Numbered from the stretch's first letter, positions 48,780-61,647 are shown. The stretch is DNA of 64,000 nucleotides from Basidiobolus meristosporus CBS 931.73 (GCA_002104905.1 MCFE01000185.1:1-64000), one strand, 5' to 3'. Notes: a model not told the origin generated them from the sequence alone. Numbers and translations: made by a program.

Positions 48780-49857
48780 TGTAGTGGGGACACAGTGACA
48801 CCAACAGGCAGATGTGCTCATTCCCATACATTCACTTCCCTAAAAAGGATTACCCCCCCTATATTAGTATCATCCCAAATTGCAATATTTCCTATTCTGT
48901 CTATGTGATTATTACTATGCAACCTGACAAACTATTTGTCACTATTAACCCATTGCACAAGCTATTCCTATTGCTTGCCAAGATGCCAAGATACGCTAGT
49001 TACCATATAAGACAAGTACCCCCAACAGTGCCCATGTCATGTGACCATTTTGGCTTCATAACCCTCCTATCCTACTACCATAAGAGGCAACTACATGACA
49101 CAGGGGTTTCATATTACTACTAACTGATTGGCTAGGTGCTACTATGTCTCATGGAACAGTCAGCCAATAATTTGCGCTACTTTTAGTACACAATGATATG
49201 ATTGGCTGTCTACTACCTTTTGGAAACTTCCAGAAAGTATTTTCTAGCAAGAATTTGAGCAGCAAAAAAGTATACAAGGGAGGTTATCCCTTAAAATAAA
49301 TCATTCCTCTTCCAATATTCTGACTTATTGATCAGTGAGATCACCGCGGCCTATTACCACTATTTTCTTACTCAGACCTGACAATACTCCCAGGAATCTG
49401 CGCTGACAGCCAACTGACCCTGGAGGCACTACTTGTGAGGAATACTCAGAATAGGTATATTTTATTATACTTGATTGTTTTCCCAAGCTTGTTCTTGTAC
49501 AGGCAAAGATACTTTTCAGTCTTTGTAACTATTGGCTAATGCTGCATTCTTATCAAGTCCCTGTTGGTGGAGTTTACAGTAGTTTTGACTTTGGAAGCTT
49601 TAGTTCATTGTCATCTCAAAGGATGTTGAAGCCATTATAAACTTTTGTTAAGATGCCAACTCAGTTGGGGACTGTAGTTCAATAGTTTTCCCTTGACAAG
49701 CTTGAGGCTTTATCCCCATTCACATTAGATTAGCCAAAAATCCAGTATTCCTAGCAAGCTTTTGCCAGAGGTTATTGCATCCAGTGAACACCCCACACAC
49801 ATTCACACTTGAGAAGTGTTGGACGTACTTTGCCCTTTGGACTTATACACCACCACA
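48780..49857 (+). mobile_element. Solo LTR of the Gypsy1 family inside gag
   Basis: 1078 bp from TGTAGTGGGGACACAG to ACCACCACA, nearly the same length as the 5' LTR. Flanks CTGC and CCGC may be a worn duplication. Joining 48779 to 49861 restores the gag reading frame (PYYC then TNDITTK). Confidence 0.8.
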
Positions 49858-51366
49858 CCGCACCAATGATATTACCACTAAGCTTCTCTATAAAGAAGAT
49901 ATTTGCACTGATTAGGGCTTAATAAAGACCTACCTACAGACCAAGTATGGTAGACCCCAGATATACTATGGAATAAGAGACCTCAGACACTTTGGAAGGA
50001 CTGGACTCTCCAAGATACCACTTGAAGAGCTCATTCAAAAGTATGAAGATATGGCCAAGCCACTCCTAGAGTCTCAGGCTATAACTGAGTTTACCATGAC
50101 ACTTTACCTTGCACAAGGGTTCCCCAGGACTTGGCAAGGAAAGCTGACTTACATGCAGCCAAGGATGACAAGTCTGGCACTCCTTGCTTTGCAGAGATGA
50201 AACATGTGCTCCTAGAGGCAAAGCAAACTTCCACCTTTAAGAGACTCCTGACATCTAATCCACCAGACCAATCAACCAAGGAACCAAAGAGTGCTGTTGC
50301 TGACAATTGGACCTACACTACCAACATAATTGACCAACTTGCTGAACAGCTACAAAAACTAGCCCTCAAAATTAATGGCTCAGCTGAAGTGGCTACTGAG
50401 GGCCAAAGCCCTTTGCCCAGACACTGCATCTAGTGTGACTCTACTCAGCATTCTAGACAAGAATGCACCTAGCTTAGTCAGCTTCTTAGAGAAGGAACAG
50501 TACAGTTTGATTCTGTTGGAATGCTTGCTGAAAAGGAAGGGAAAAGGATTCCTACTGATTTCCAAACAGGCAGAATGAGAGCTCTTTCCCAGAAATCTGA
50601 CTCAGCAATGAGAAAGATTACTGTTGATGCCCCTATTGGGACTCATACAGTGAGTCCAAGCAGCCTTGATAACAGAAAAAACAAAGTTGATGCCATTGCT
50701 ACCAAGAGACACCTTCCTGAAGAACCTTTCAAACCCATCCTTAGAAGACCGCAATTTGAAGAGCCTCAGGTTATCCTTGACAAGATGCCTGGTATACTGC
50801 CCACTCAAGACCCATTGCCTCACTTTCAGATGACCTCAAACATAGCAGGCTACTCAAGCCCTCATTTGATTACTGAGAAGCTGCTCAAGCAGAACCTCAC
50901 TTTGTTGGTTAGAGAAATCATGACTGTATCACCATCTGTTAGGAAGACCTTTGATGAGCAGCTTAGAACAAGAAGACAAGTTGTTGAACATATGGACACC
51001 CATATAATCCAGACACACCATGAAGACCACCAAAAGGATGAAAAAACTACCAAATATAAGACCTTTTACTCATTTGCAACTGCTATGGTGAAAGGGTATA
51101 TATATGATGACCCTGGTGACTGCAGTATTGAAAGTGGTTCAGAGATTTGTGTTATGCTGCTAGACTTCTGGAACACACTTAGAAGCAAGGAGCTACTTCC
51201 TGTTTATAGAGATATTGGATGGGACATGACTAATGCAAACTTGGAATATTGCCCACTCTATGGTGTAGTTCACAAGTTCCCTATTGAGGTACAAGGAATC
51301 AAGTTCTGGCTTCCCCTCTTTATCTGCCAGAAGGCAAACTTTGACCTTTCGTTTGGCAGACAATAG
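49858..51366 (+). pseudogene. Gypsy1 gag C-terminal part and protease
   Basis: The gag part YKEDICTD, LIKTYLQTKYG, EELIQKYEDMAKPLLE and MTLYLAQGFPRTWQGKL runs to about 50500 with stops and frame changes. The open frame 50521-51366 ends in an aspartic protease region: IESGSEICVMLLDFW (about 51124) and LPLFICQKANFDLSFGRQ. The usual catalytic DSG reads ESG, so this protease should be dead. Confidence 0.75.
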
Positions 51367-51841
51367 GAGACCAGTACAAAGGCTACAACTACCAGCTATT
51401 CTGATGGGTCAGTGTGGTACACTATACAAGGATCAAACCCAGGACTACAGTCACTGTTCTGTGGGGTAGCACCCAACAATCAGAGGACACATACTGCTTG
51501 CCAGAAGACACATCTTGTTATAGAAGAAGATGAGGAGCCTGACAGTATACACCCCAACAGTTGGAGCTGCTCATTGGGTATGCAGGAGCAGACGGCTATG
51601 GTTTGCACAAATACAAGACAGTAGAACAGAAGATTAGACCATTGCTTGCACCTTTGACTGATGGATCTTGACCTGTTGATTACATCAGATCACCAGAAGA
51701 AACACTAGAAGATGTACAGCTTACACCTGAGAGACTTAAGCAACTTATCATTGGTGATGGAAACCAAACACCAGAGGAGATCTTATTATTAGAAGAAACC
51801 CTAAAAAGACATGATAAGGTTTTCTCAGCTAACAATAGGAG

Positions 51842-52864
51842 ATGGAACTCTTAAAGACATTGGCTGAAAAACCTATCAAGATTCATACAGTGCCCCACAC
51901 ACCCTGGTCATTTAAGCCTTACCCACTGCCTAGAGGACTCCAAGCTGATGAGCATGACCAACTTAAGAAGAATTTAGAAGCTGGTATCCTAGAACCTTGC
52001 CAAGGACCTTATGCTAGCAGATGGTTTATGACCAAAAAGAAGAATGGAAAGCTCCAATTCATTCAAGACATGCAATCTGCAAATGCTGTCACTATCAGAG
52101 ATGCTGCAATACCTCCATCTATTGATGACTTTGCAGAGAGCTTTAGTGGTCACTACATCTACTCAATGTATGATCTCTACTCAGGATATAACCAGATCCT
52201 CCCAGATGAGACATCAAGAGATATGTCTGCATTCCAGACACCATTTGGACTGTTAAGAATGACCAGACTCAGCCAAGGGGCTACAAGCTCTGTGGCTCAG
52301 TTCCAGAGATGCATGGTGAATGTGCTCTACCAGTTTATACCTGTGAAACTTGCTGTCTTTGTTGATGAAATAGGCATCAAAGGACCAAAACTCCAGGACA
52401 CCATTGAAGTTATGCCTGGAGTAAGAAAGTTTGTTTATGACCATATTTCAGACAATGATGCCATATTAGGAGCCATTGAAGAAGCTGGACTCACCATCAG
52501 TGGTGAGAAAAGCAGCTTTGGTGTATCAGAGATATCCATTGTTGGACAAATATGCTACTGGCCTACCCCCACAAATCTAACACCAGCTTGTGGCTTTGTG
52601 GCTGCTTGTGGGTTCTTCAGGATCAGGATCCCAAGGCTTTCTGACATAGCAGAACCAATCTACCAACTACAGAGTAAGAATACCCCATTTATCTGGGGAG
52701 AAGAGCAAGAAGAAGCCATGAAATTACTAAAAGAGGCATTAGAATCTCAACCAGTTCCAAGACCTTTTGATTATCAGAACACTGTATGCCCACCTATTTT
52801 CACAGTGGATGCATTGTGTTGTACTATGATTAGTTTGGGGCTTGTTCTACAATGTGGAGGCTAA
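51842..52864 (+). pseudogene. Gypsy1 reverse transcriptase
   Basis: 340 open codons with the RT motifs LKKNLEAGILEPCQGPYAS, MTKKKNGKLQFIQDMQSANAV, YSMYDLYSGYNQI and TPFGLLRMTRLSQGA. The active site reads AVFVDEIGIKG, so the second Asp of F/YxDD is Glu and the enzyme should be inactive. The thumb and connection parts follow to PPIFTVDA, where repeat R interrupts the RNase H motif; the last codons of the open frame are R sequence. Confidence 0.85.
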
Positions 52865-53985
52865 TCAACAATATACAACAACTTCCAGTATGCTAATACT
52901 GAAATGGTTAATTAGGAGTTTGATATACCAATAGAAGATATAACTTTCACTAATTTCCTCAATCTTAGGCTCAAAATATACTGTAGGCAGTGTTTATCAC
53001 TTCTACAGTAGTGTTCTAACCTTCTGTTGACTAATGGGCTTATTTACTTTTATAGTAACTTTTCCTTATTTAGAAGTCACTTTCCTTTCTGAGAAAATAT
53101 TTCCTAATATGGAAATTCTAAACTCCCCTTTAACCTAAAGGGGTGTGTTATAGAAGTCTCTAAAGGGGTCTTTAGACCTAAATGGGTGTCTTTAAAGCAA
53201 AGGGGCTTCTTGTAGTGGTCTCTTAGGTGAACTTTACACTAGAGGGGTCTTTAGACTAAAGGGGTGTCTAAAGGGGTGTCTTTAGAGTAAAGGGGTTTCT
53301 TAGAGGGGACTTTTCCAACAGAAAAGTGGTAGCTTCTTGTAGAACTTAGATTGGATTCTTGTGAGCTTTGCAGTCTCTTTACTGATGTAGTACCAATCAA
53401 AGTCAGAATACTCAACAGTGCAAGTGATGCAGGGGAAGTCTTATAACCTTTAAACTAGTAATTGTAGTGTGGAGATTCTGGAAAGAGAGGCTCTCCCTTT
53501 ATTTTTCAGCTGGGGAAGTCATATATATGAAAATTTTGAAGGATCAAAGTTTTTGGGCAATGGCACAAGCATTACACATGATACAAAGCTAAACTTTTGC
53601 AGTGGCGCAGATCGGATATAGGTGCAGCACCTGTGAAAGTATCATGTGATTTGATTGGCTGGTTCAAAAGTTGTACACCATCAAAGTCACCATAGTAATC
53701 CTAGCAATAAGGCATAGTATATATAATAATTGGACTCTTTTGGTCATAACTCCTTAAGTACTGCTTCAAATGAGCTGTAATTTGAAACATGTGCTGGCTA
53801 CTACATGTTCTGCATGACATAATATTCCTGGGTGGATTGCTTGTCAGGGTCTGGAGCATTTGCTCTTCAAGGTTGGAAATTCTTGATCTTTCACATGTGT
53901 GTTGCAATAGCAAAAGCAAAATAAAGAAATGAGTGCAATATTGGTTTAGAGATATTGTAGTAATGGAATGCTTTCCATTACCACA
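52814..53985 (+). mobile_element. Repeat R, copy 2 (LTR-like) in Gypsy1 RNase H
   Basis: 1172 bp flanked by the direct repeat GATGCA (52808-52813 and 53986-53991). Starts TTGTGTTG and ends CATTACCACA. Excision with one GATGCA restores TVDA-SPIGAG of the RNase H motif. At 53130-53310 it holds a degenerate minisatellite with units like AAAGGGGTGTCTTTAGA. A short hairpin lies at its right end (GTAATGGAA..TTTCCATTAC). Inverted copy at 34976-36133. Confidence 0.75.
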
Positions 53986-55573
53986 GATGCAAGCCCTATA
54001 GGAGCTGGAGCACTACAAGGCCAAGATGATGAAGATGGAAACCGCTAAGCCTGCAGATATGAGAGCTGCCTCTTCTCTCCTAGAGAACAAAGATAGTCAG
54101 AGATTAAGAGAGCGCTACTAGGAGTTGTGAAGATGCCAAGGAAGCTGAAGTCACAGCTTTACAGGACACATTTCATCATGGAGACAGATGCCAAGCCACT
54201 TATGGGAATGATCAACAAGCCTGACCTACCGGATGATGCCACAAATTGATGGATAGCATGGCTCAAAATGCTTGACTTTGAGGTCAGACATGTTCCTGGC
54301 AAGACAAATGCTGTGGCCAATGCACTCTCCAGGAAAGGACCACAGTTGTCTGAAGATATGGACTCTGACTTTTATGACATAATTGATGCTGAAATCCAAC
54401 AACTACATATGAAGAAGCCCAGCAACCCTACATGAACTATCATCCAAGACTATCTGAGAGCCTTAAAGAACCCACCAGGAATGAGCCCACAGGATTTCAG
54501 AAAGCTCGGAAAGAAGGCACATCCTTTCTAAATAAAGGATGGCCTCCTCTTCAAATGAGTAAAGCCTGGACAGACACCAAGGAGAGTTATAGTTGAACAA
54601 CAGGAACAACTGACTATTATATCAAGCCTTCATGATGGCAGACCTGGTGGTCATAGAGGAAGAGATGCCACTGACTATGTTGTTTCCAGTAGATATTACT
54701 GGGAGCATATGTATCATGATGTCCAACACTTTGTTGAACCTTGTGAATTTGCCAAAGAAGATCAACCAAGAGATATGGGGAACTGCTCCATCCAACCTAC
54801 ACACCCTGCCTATGGCAGAAGGTTGGCATTGACCTGGTCCACATGCCAACTGCTGGAACCAAGAAGTACCTTGATGTTTCCAGAGATGATCTGAATTGAT
54901 GGGTAGAAGCTCAAACTCCATCCAACAACAAAAGCCACACAATATGGAGATTTATTCTTGAAGATATAATATGCAGATTTGGCTGCATCAACCAGTTTGT
55001 TGCAGACCAAGGAGAAATGACTCCAAGTTTGATCCAGGAACTCTGCTCACAATACAAGATTCATATTTCTTTCACCACCACCTATTACCTACAAGCCAAT
55101 GGAATGGTTGAAAGAGGCCATGGCCCACTAGTTAACTCCCTAGTCAAGAGCTGCTAGAACATGATACTACAGTGGTCTAGACAACTTTATCTAGCACTCT
55201 GGGCAGCTAGATTCACTACAAAATGCAACACAGGCCTATCTCCATTCAAATTGCTTTATGGACACAATTGTATTCTTTGAGTAGAGCTTGACTCAATATC
55301 ATAGAACATGCTAGAGTAGAGAACTACAATGAGTACAGAATAACTACTGATTACACTCATCAAACAGCTTGATCAACACAAACGTAATATTACCAGAGCA
55401 GCTGCTAAACTCAAAGAGACAAGACTTCAGAGCAAGGAACCATTTGACAAGTCACATAGCCTTAGACCAAAGCTGTTACTGCACAGAGATCCAGTATTGC
55501 TCTATGATTCCACTTTAGACAAACAGTAGAGTTGCAAGTTTGACAATAAGTGGTCTGGCCCATTTATTATCTC
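53986..55573 (+). pseudogene. Gypsy1 RNase H and integrase
   Basis: RNase H start DASPIGAGALQGQDDEDGN, then TDAKPLMGMINKPDLP, VRHVPGKTNAVANALSR, integrase zinc finger GGHRGRDATDYVVSSRYYWE...CEFA, core with HMPTAGTKKYLDVSRDDLN and VADQGEMT, and QANGMVERGHGPLVNS. The C-terminal part FDNKWSGPFIIS is cut by Gypsy2. Stops at several places (near 54118, 54240, 54435, 54897, 55155, 55278). The remaining end (KAIGSGSYYLSELDG) is at 60019-60180. Confidence 0.8.
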
Positions 55574-58500
55574 TGTTACAAGTCTTAGTATAAGAGTTGT
55601 AGAGGAATAGGGAGTTTAGCAAGTATTGTATTCACTAAAACTTGAACTGATCTTTATTGAGATTCCAGTAGCTCCTTATACACATTTTGCCAGATCAATT
55701 GCTTACTAATTGTATTTCCTAATGTAGGCTGTGGCTGATGACTCATATGCCTGCATCTTAATACCCAATAAGATCCTACCTAATACATCTATCTCTGTCT
55801 GATAAGGATCTGCTGATTCACTTGCTGACTAATGCTACTGATCTGATAGATAATACTGATTTACTGATAACCTAAACATATAACTAATTGATTTGACTAA
55901 AAACTGATCTAACTTCAACATTCAGGTGGCAGATCATAACTTTCTCCCCTGCCAAAGTTGAGAGGGTTCTCCCAAATCCCTTTTCTTGTGATACCAATAT
56001 CTTGATGGTTCAGTATTATCAGTAAGTCTTGCAAGCTTGAGTCTGTCCCTATGCACTAAGTCTTCCTGGATATTGCCTTGTTTGTCCACTAGTTGATAAG
56101 TGGCAAATGGACACGCTCTGATTATCTGAATGGTCCTATCCATTGCGGCTCAAACTTCTTGCAAGTGTTGTTTCTTGGCAATACAAAGTTCCCAACTGTC
56201 AATGCTTCTGGCACTATAGTCTTATCAAATCTGTGCTTCATCTTTTCTGCACTTTGAGATACTTTGGTCTGTGCCTCTTGACATCTTTGTTCCAGTTGCT
56301 GGTGTCTGCTTGGCTGACTGAGTTCATCTTCTAAGGCATTTGTAAGCTTTGGTTGTGTGAGATCTCTGGAATCCTTGGTTCATATCCATACACTAAGTAA
56401 ATGACAATTGTTGGGTAGTGTTGTGTACTCTGACTCTGCATGCAAAGAGTGCTTGGTCTATATACTCATCCCATCTACTGGTAACTCCATTTGCATACTT
56501 TGTCAGCATTTTTCCAAATAATCCATTAAACCGTTCAGTGACTCCATTAGTTCTGGGGTGATATGCCAAGGTTTTCAAGTGTTTGATCTGCTGTATTTCC
56601 AGCTAAGCTTCCAATGTCTTTGCCATAAAGTTTGCACCTCTATTGGATAAAATCTCTACAAGGCATCCAAACTTCATAAGGATCTCATGGTAGATGAAAC
56701 TTGCAACTTCTTGTTCACTGGCTATAGGTAGAGCTTTAGCCACTGGCTATTTAGTGGCATGGTCAGCTGCTACTAGGATTCAATGGTTGCATTTCCTGGT
56801 AGCAGTCTTCCAATAAAGGCAATTCCCCATCTTTCAAATGGTCTTACAGGCTCTAAGGGAAAGAGTTCAGCAATTCCCTGTGGTTGGCCTTGGTTGATTT
56901 GGCAATTTGGGCATGCTTTCACTAGCTTCTCAATATCATGTTTCATTCTGGGCCACCATGCTCTGGCTTTCACAAGGCTATAGGTTCCTACAATTCCAAG
57001 ATGTCCATTTTCATTGTGTAGCTTATATATAAAATCCAGGCAAGAAACATAAGGGCAATAAGCAATAGGGCTTCCATCAACAATTTGTTAGAGTGCTTCA
57101 TCCTGGATTATCTTCTTGATATCTTCATCCATCTCATTAGCAATGGCTTGGTCCTCCAAGTACTTTGGTAATAGGCTAGGCCAATCTGATTCATGCACCA
57201 AGTTGAATTGTGCAACTTGATGTAGTCTTGATAAGGAGTCAGCAACCGTGTTGTTTTTTCCAGGGCAGTAGACAATCTCCAAGTCAAATTGCTGAATGTA
57301 TTCACTCCATCTTGTCATTCTTCTGGAGAGTACCTTCTGAGTAAACATACACTTGAGGGAGGCATGATCAGTCCTTACAGTGCATTTGACTCCTTCAGTA
57401 TAGCATCACCATGTCTTCAAACAGTGTATTATAGCAAGCATCTCCTTCTCATGCACTGGATAGTTTTGTTCCGCTGAGTTCAGTTTCTTGGATTTAAAGG
57501 CAATGCGGTAGTCCCTTCCCTTGTGTTCTTGGCTCAACACTCCACCAATTGCATAATCTGAAGCATCTGTGCACAGAGTAAACTCTTTTCTGAAGTCAGG
57601 TATACTTAAGCTTGGTAGCTTAGCAAGTTCATTCTTGAGCATCTGGAAGGCAGTTTCACAAGCTATATCCCACTTGTAGTTATTGTCTTTCTTGAGGATA
57701 TCAGCTAAAGGGACTGCAATACATGCAAAGGACTTGTCAAATTTCCAATAATAGGAAACCATACCAAGGAATGATATGAGCTCTGATATGCTATGGGGCT
57801 GCTTTAGATTCTTGATTACTTCAACCTTCTTAGGGTCTAAGGTTACTCCTGTGCTAGTCACTATGTGTCTCAGATATTCAACATGTTCCATGAAGAATTC
57901 ACACTTGGGTAGCTTGACATAAAGCTTGTTCTCTATTAGCTTCTTCAAGACCTTTTCAATGTAAACCAAGTGATCCTCTGCTGTCTTGCTGTATATCAAT
58001 ATATCATCTAGGTAGATTATGACAAACTTGTCTAAGTACTCCTGGAAGACAGTCTGCATCAGGGTCATGAATGTTGCAGGGGCATTGATGAGGCCAAAAT
58101 GCATGACTAAGTACTTGTAATGTCCATATCTGGTCCTGAATGCTGTCTTAGGGATGTCTTCTGGTTTCACCCTAACCTGGTGGTATCCTGACATGAGGTC
58201 AATCTTGCTGAAAATAGTGGCTCCATTGAGTTGGTCCAAGAGCTCATCAGTCCAAGGTATGGGGTACTTATTCTTCACGGTAACTGAGTTGAGGGCTCTG
58301 TAGTCAATGCACATCCTAAGTGTTCCTTCCTTCTTCACAAAAAGTACTGGTGCTCCCCAAGGTGGTTTGCTGGGCCTGATATATTTTTGCTCCAGTAACT
58401 GATCTATTTGTCTCTTCATCTCTTCCAACTCCAATGGACTCATTTTGTAAGGTGTCTTACTCACTGGAGGGCTATCTCCTGTTTCAACAGCATGATCCAC

Positions 58501-60018
58501 GTCTCTGACTGGTGGTAGGCTTACAAGTTCTTCTCAAAATACATCTGAATATTCCTTCAAAAGAGTCTGGACCTTCTGGGGTACTGGGGTAGAGGACTCC
58601 ACTTGTAATGCTGCCATGAGGAACATCTGGGTGCCTTTTGTTAGTGCTCTACAGAACTGTGTCTTGCTTAGCTTACTTGTTTCACACACACTAGAATTGA
58701 CCAAGTTAAAATCCAGTCTGGCAGGTAATAGCTCATAGGTCTTGTTGTCCTTCTAGATCTGAGTAGCCTGGGTTCTCCAGTTGATTGATGGATTACAACA
58801 AAATAGCCAGGTTTTCCCAAATACAAGGTCAAACTTGCAGTTCCCAAATATATAGGCATATAGATCTTCTTCATAGTCATTGATATTCATCCTTACTGTC
58901 TGAGTAATACGGTTGATTATGTGAGAGTTCCCATCAGCTGTTGAGACTTAAGTTTATTTGGTGGGTTCCAAGTTGATTCCAGCTTTCAAAGCAAATTGCT
59001 CTGACATGTACTCATGCAATGCTCCTGAGTCAATCATGATCTTGGCATGTACTCCATTGATTACCCTATTCAAGTATAATAGCTGTCCTGAGCTTGAGGT
59101 CATTGGGGATAGTTATTCTTCTATCATATGGAAGGAGAGTTCTGAGTCTTCTTCAGGTTCATCCTCCATGTTACTATGCTCCATTGACTGAGTGTCTTCA
59201 ACTTTCTTCTTAGTAGTGTCTGTTGGTGTGGGGCTCAAAGGCATCCTGAATCTCAAACAGAAACTCATCCCAGGTAGAGATTGTAGAGCAATCCTATCAT
59301 GGGGGCTGACCTGATCTTGTTGTGATAACACTGTAAAGCTGCATCTGCCACCTAAGAGGCTCCAAAATGTAACTTCTTTTCTGGAGCAATTCCTTTAGCC
59401 TTGAAAGCTTCTTCAATCTGGAAGAGCCAAGTTCCCAGGTTTTCATTGACTCTACCATGGTACCGGTTGACCTTCACACTAAAGTTGCTCTTGACAGGGT
59501 TTTGCTGGCTTTGGGCCATGGTAGTCATTCCTTGTTGCTGCCGGGCCAGGATATGTTGCATTGCATTCTTCCATCCTTGATTTTTGCACATCTTGAGGGA
59601 GGCTTCTTCTTTCTTCAGGAGGGATGTTTCTGGTTATTGCTGCTACCAATTTTACAAGTCTTGGTATAAGAGTTGTAGAGGAATAGGGAGTTTTGCCAGT
59701 GTTGCACTCACCAAAACTTGAACTAATCTTTATTGAGATTCCAGCAGCTCCTTATACACATTTTGTCAGATCAATTGCTGACTACTTGAATTTCCTAATG
59801 TAGGCTGTTGCCAATGACTCATTTGACTGCATCATAATCACCCAATAAAATCCTACTTAATATATCAATTTCTGTCTGATAAGGATCAGCTGACTCACTT
59901 GCTGACTAATGCTACTGATCTGATAGGTAATACAGATATACTGATAACCTAAGCATATAACTAATTGATATGACTAAAAACTGAACTAACTTAAACATTG
60001 AAGCAGCAGATCATGACA
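55574..60018 (-). mobile_element. Gypsy2 LTR retrotransposon, minus strand
   Basis: LTRs 55574-55940 and 59650-60018 (367 and 369 bp). Flanking TCTC at 55570-55573 and 60019-60022; shifting the border by one base gives a 5-bp ATCTC duplication. On the minus strand a primer site TGGTAGCAGCAATAACC follows the 5' LTR (59632-59648), and a purine tract GGCAGGGGAGAAA precedes the 3' LTR. Removal restores the Gypsy1 integrase end (GPFIIS-KAIGSGSYYLS). Gene order gag, protease, RT, RNase H, integrase; 4.4 kb. Confidence 0.92.
55941..59631 (-). pseudogene. Gypsy2 gag-pol
   Basis: Gag fragment VNRYHGRVNENLGTWLFQIE near 59460. A long open frame at 58500-57406 holds RT with FSKIDLMSGYHQVRVK, an intact YLDD (FVIIYLDDILIYSK) and RNase H CTDASDYAIGGVL. 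After a stop come RMTRWSEYIQQFDLEIVYCP and DSLSRL (57348-57088). Integrase zinc part ARAWWPRMKHDIEKLVKACPNC at about 56960. In the core, the expected SDRG reads SNRG (about 56650), so a catalytic Asp is lost. HPRTNGVTERFNG is at about 56570. RT looks sound, the whole polyprotein does not. Confidence 0.85.
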
Positions 60019-60182
60019 TCTCTAAGGCAATTGGGAGTGGAAGCTACTACTTGTCTGAACTTGATGGAACACTGCTAAGAGTACCTGTGGCAGGAAACAG
60101 ACTCAAGCTATTTAAGCACCAGAATTTTGCACATCATATTTAGTTTGCTTTGACCTGAGATCAAAGCTGAGAGGGGGGTGGA

Positions 60183-61647
60183 TTTGGCGGGGTCACAGTG
60201 ACACCCGTAGGCCGATGTTCTCATTCCTATATGTCCACTTTCCTGAAAAGGATTACCCCTGCTTATATTGGTACTATTGAAATATTGGACTATTTTGGTA
60301 TCATTCAGCAGCTAAAAATTTACTTAACAATTCCAGACTAGTCTTAGTCACTGTAGGACTCATTTACTGCCTTAACTTTGCCACTTTCTCCAGATATATG
60401 GTCTTATGATTATTCCCCTATAGTCAGGATCAAATTAGTACTATTACTCAACATTATGTACTAACCCTGAAACTGTTACAGAATGCTCCTGAATATTGAG
60501 AAACCCTCCCTACTTAGTGTTACAGCTGTATTACTTGTACAAAGGTATAAATACTGAGCTTCTTTATGAATAAACAACAGTTCAACTATTATCACTATAT
60601 CTTGATTAGTTCTCTATATTTAAATCACTTCTTAAATTGCAACAGTAACATCCCAAATTGCAATATTTTCTATCTGTACATGTAATTATTACTATGTGAC
60701 CTGGCAAACTATTTGGCACTATTAGCCCATTACACAAGCTACTACTATTCCTTGCCAAGATGCCAAGATGCCAAGATGCGCTAGTTACCATATAAGGTAA
60801 GTACCCCCAACAGTGCTTATGTTATGTGATCATCCTGGTTTCATAACCCTCCTATCCCACTACCATGTGAGATAGCTACATGTCACAGAAGTTTCATATT
60901 ACTACTCTCTGATGTGCTAGGTACTACAATGTCTCATGAAACAATCTGCCATGAATTTGAGCTATTTTTAGTACACAACAACATGATTGGCTGTCTACTA
61001 CCTTCTGGAAACTTCTAGAAAGTATTTTATAGCAAAAATTTGAGCAGCACAAAAAAGGTATTTAAGGGAGGCTATCCCTTAGGAATAAATCATCCCTCTT
61101 CCAATATTCTAACTTATTGATTAGTAAGATCACTGCTGCCTATTACCACTACTTTCTGACTCAGACCTGACAATACTCCCAGGAAACCACACTGACAGCC
61201 AACTGGCCTTGGAGGCACTACTTGTGAGGAATACTCAGAGTGGGTATATTTTATTATATTTGATTATTTTCCCAAGTTTGTTCTTGTACAGGCAAAGATA
61301 CTTTTCAGTCTTTGTAACTATTGGTCAAAGCTGCGTTCTTATCAAGTCCCTGTTGGTGGAGTTTACAGTAGTTTTGACTGTGGAGGCTTTAGTACACTGT
61401 CATCTCAAAGGATATTGAAGCCATTATAAACTTTGGTTAAAATGCCAACTAAGTTGGTGATTGTAGCTGAATAGTGTTCCCTTGACAAGCTTGAGGCTTT
61501 ATCCCCCTTCACATTAGATTAGACAAAAGACCCAATATTCCTGGCAAGCTTTTGCCAGAGGTTATTGCACCCAGTGAACACCCCACACACATTAACACTA
61601 GAGAAGTGTTGGCTGTATTTTGCCCTTTGGACTTATACACCCCCACA
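60183..61647 (+). repeat. Gypsy1 3' LTR with an insertion
   Basis: Starts with a decayed TTTGGCGGGGTCACAG after the polypurine tract and ends CTTATACACCCCCACA. Without the 367-bp solo LTR at 60278-60644 it is about 1098 bp, like the other LTRs. Confidence 0.88.
60278..60644. mobile_element. Solo LTR, family D, inside the Gypsy1 3' LTR
   Basis: 367 bp from TGAAATATTGG to TTGCAACA, matching 33792-34157. It interrupts the LTR between TTATATTGGTA and ACATCCCAAATTG, which are adjacent in the two other LTRs. GTACT/GTAAC may be a mutated target duplication. Confidence 0.75.

Larger units (their letters stand above)
47416..61647 (+). mobile_element. Gypsy1 LTR retrotransposon with nested insertions
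   Basis: 5' LTR 47416-48492 and 3' LTR 60183-61647 (the latter with a solo LTR inside). A primer site starting TTGGCACCCAATGC follows the 5' LTR, and the polypurine tract GAGAGGGGGGTGGA precedes the 3' LTR. Gene order is gag, protease, RT, RNase H, integrase, as in Ty3/Gypsy. Inserted in it are a solo LTR (48780-49857), repeat R (52814-53985) and Gypsy2 (55574-60018). Without these it would be about 7.2 kb. Flanks CACAT and GCTTT do not give a clear target duplication, but CACTA copy 3 continues across it. Confidence 0.9.
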
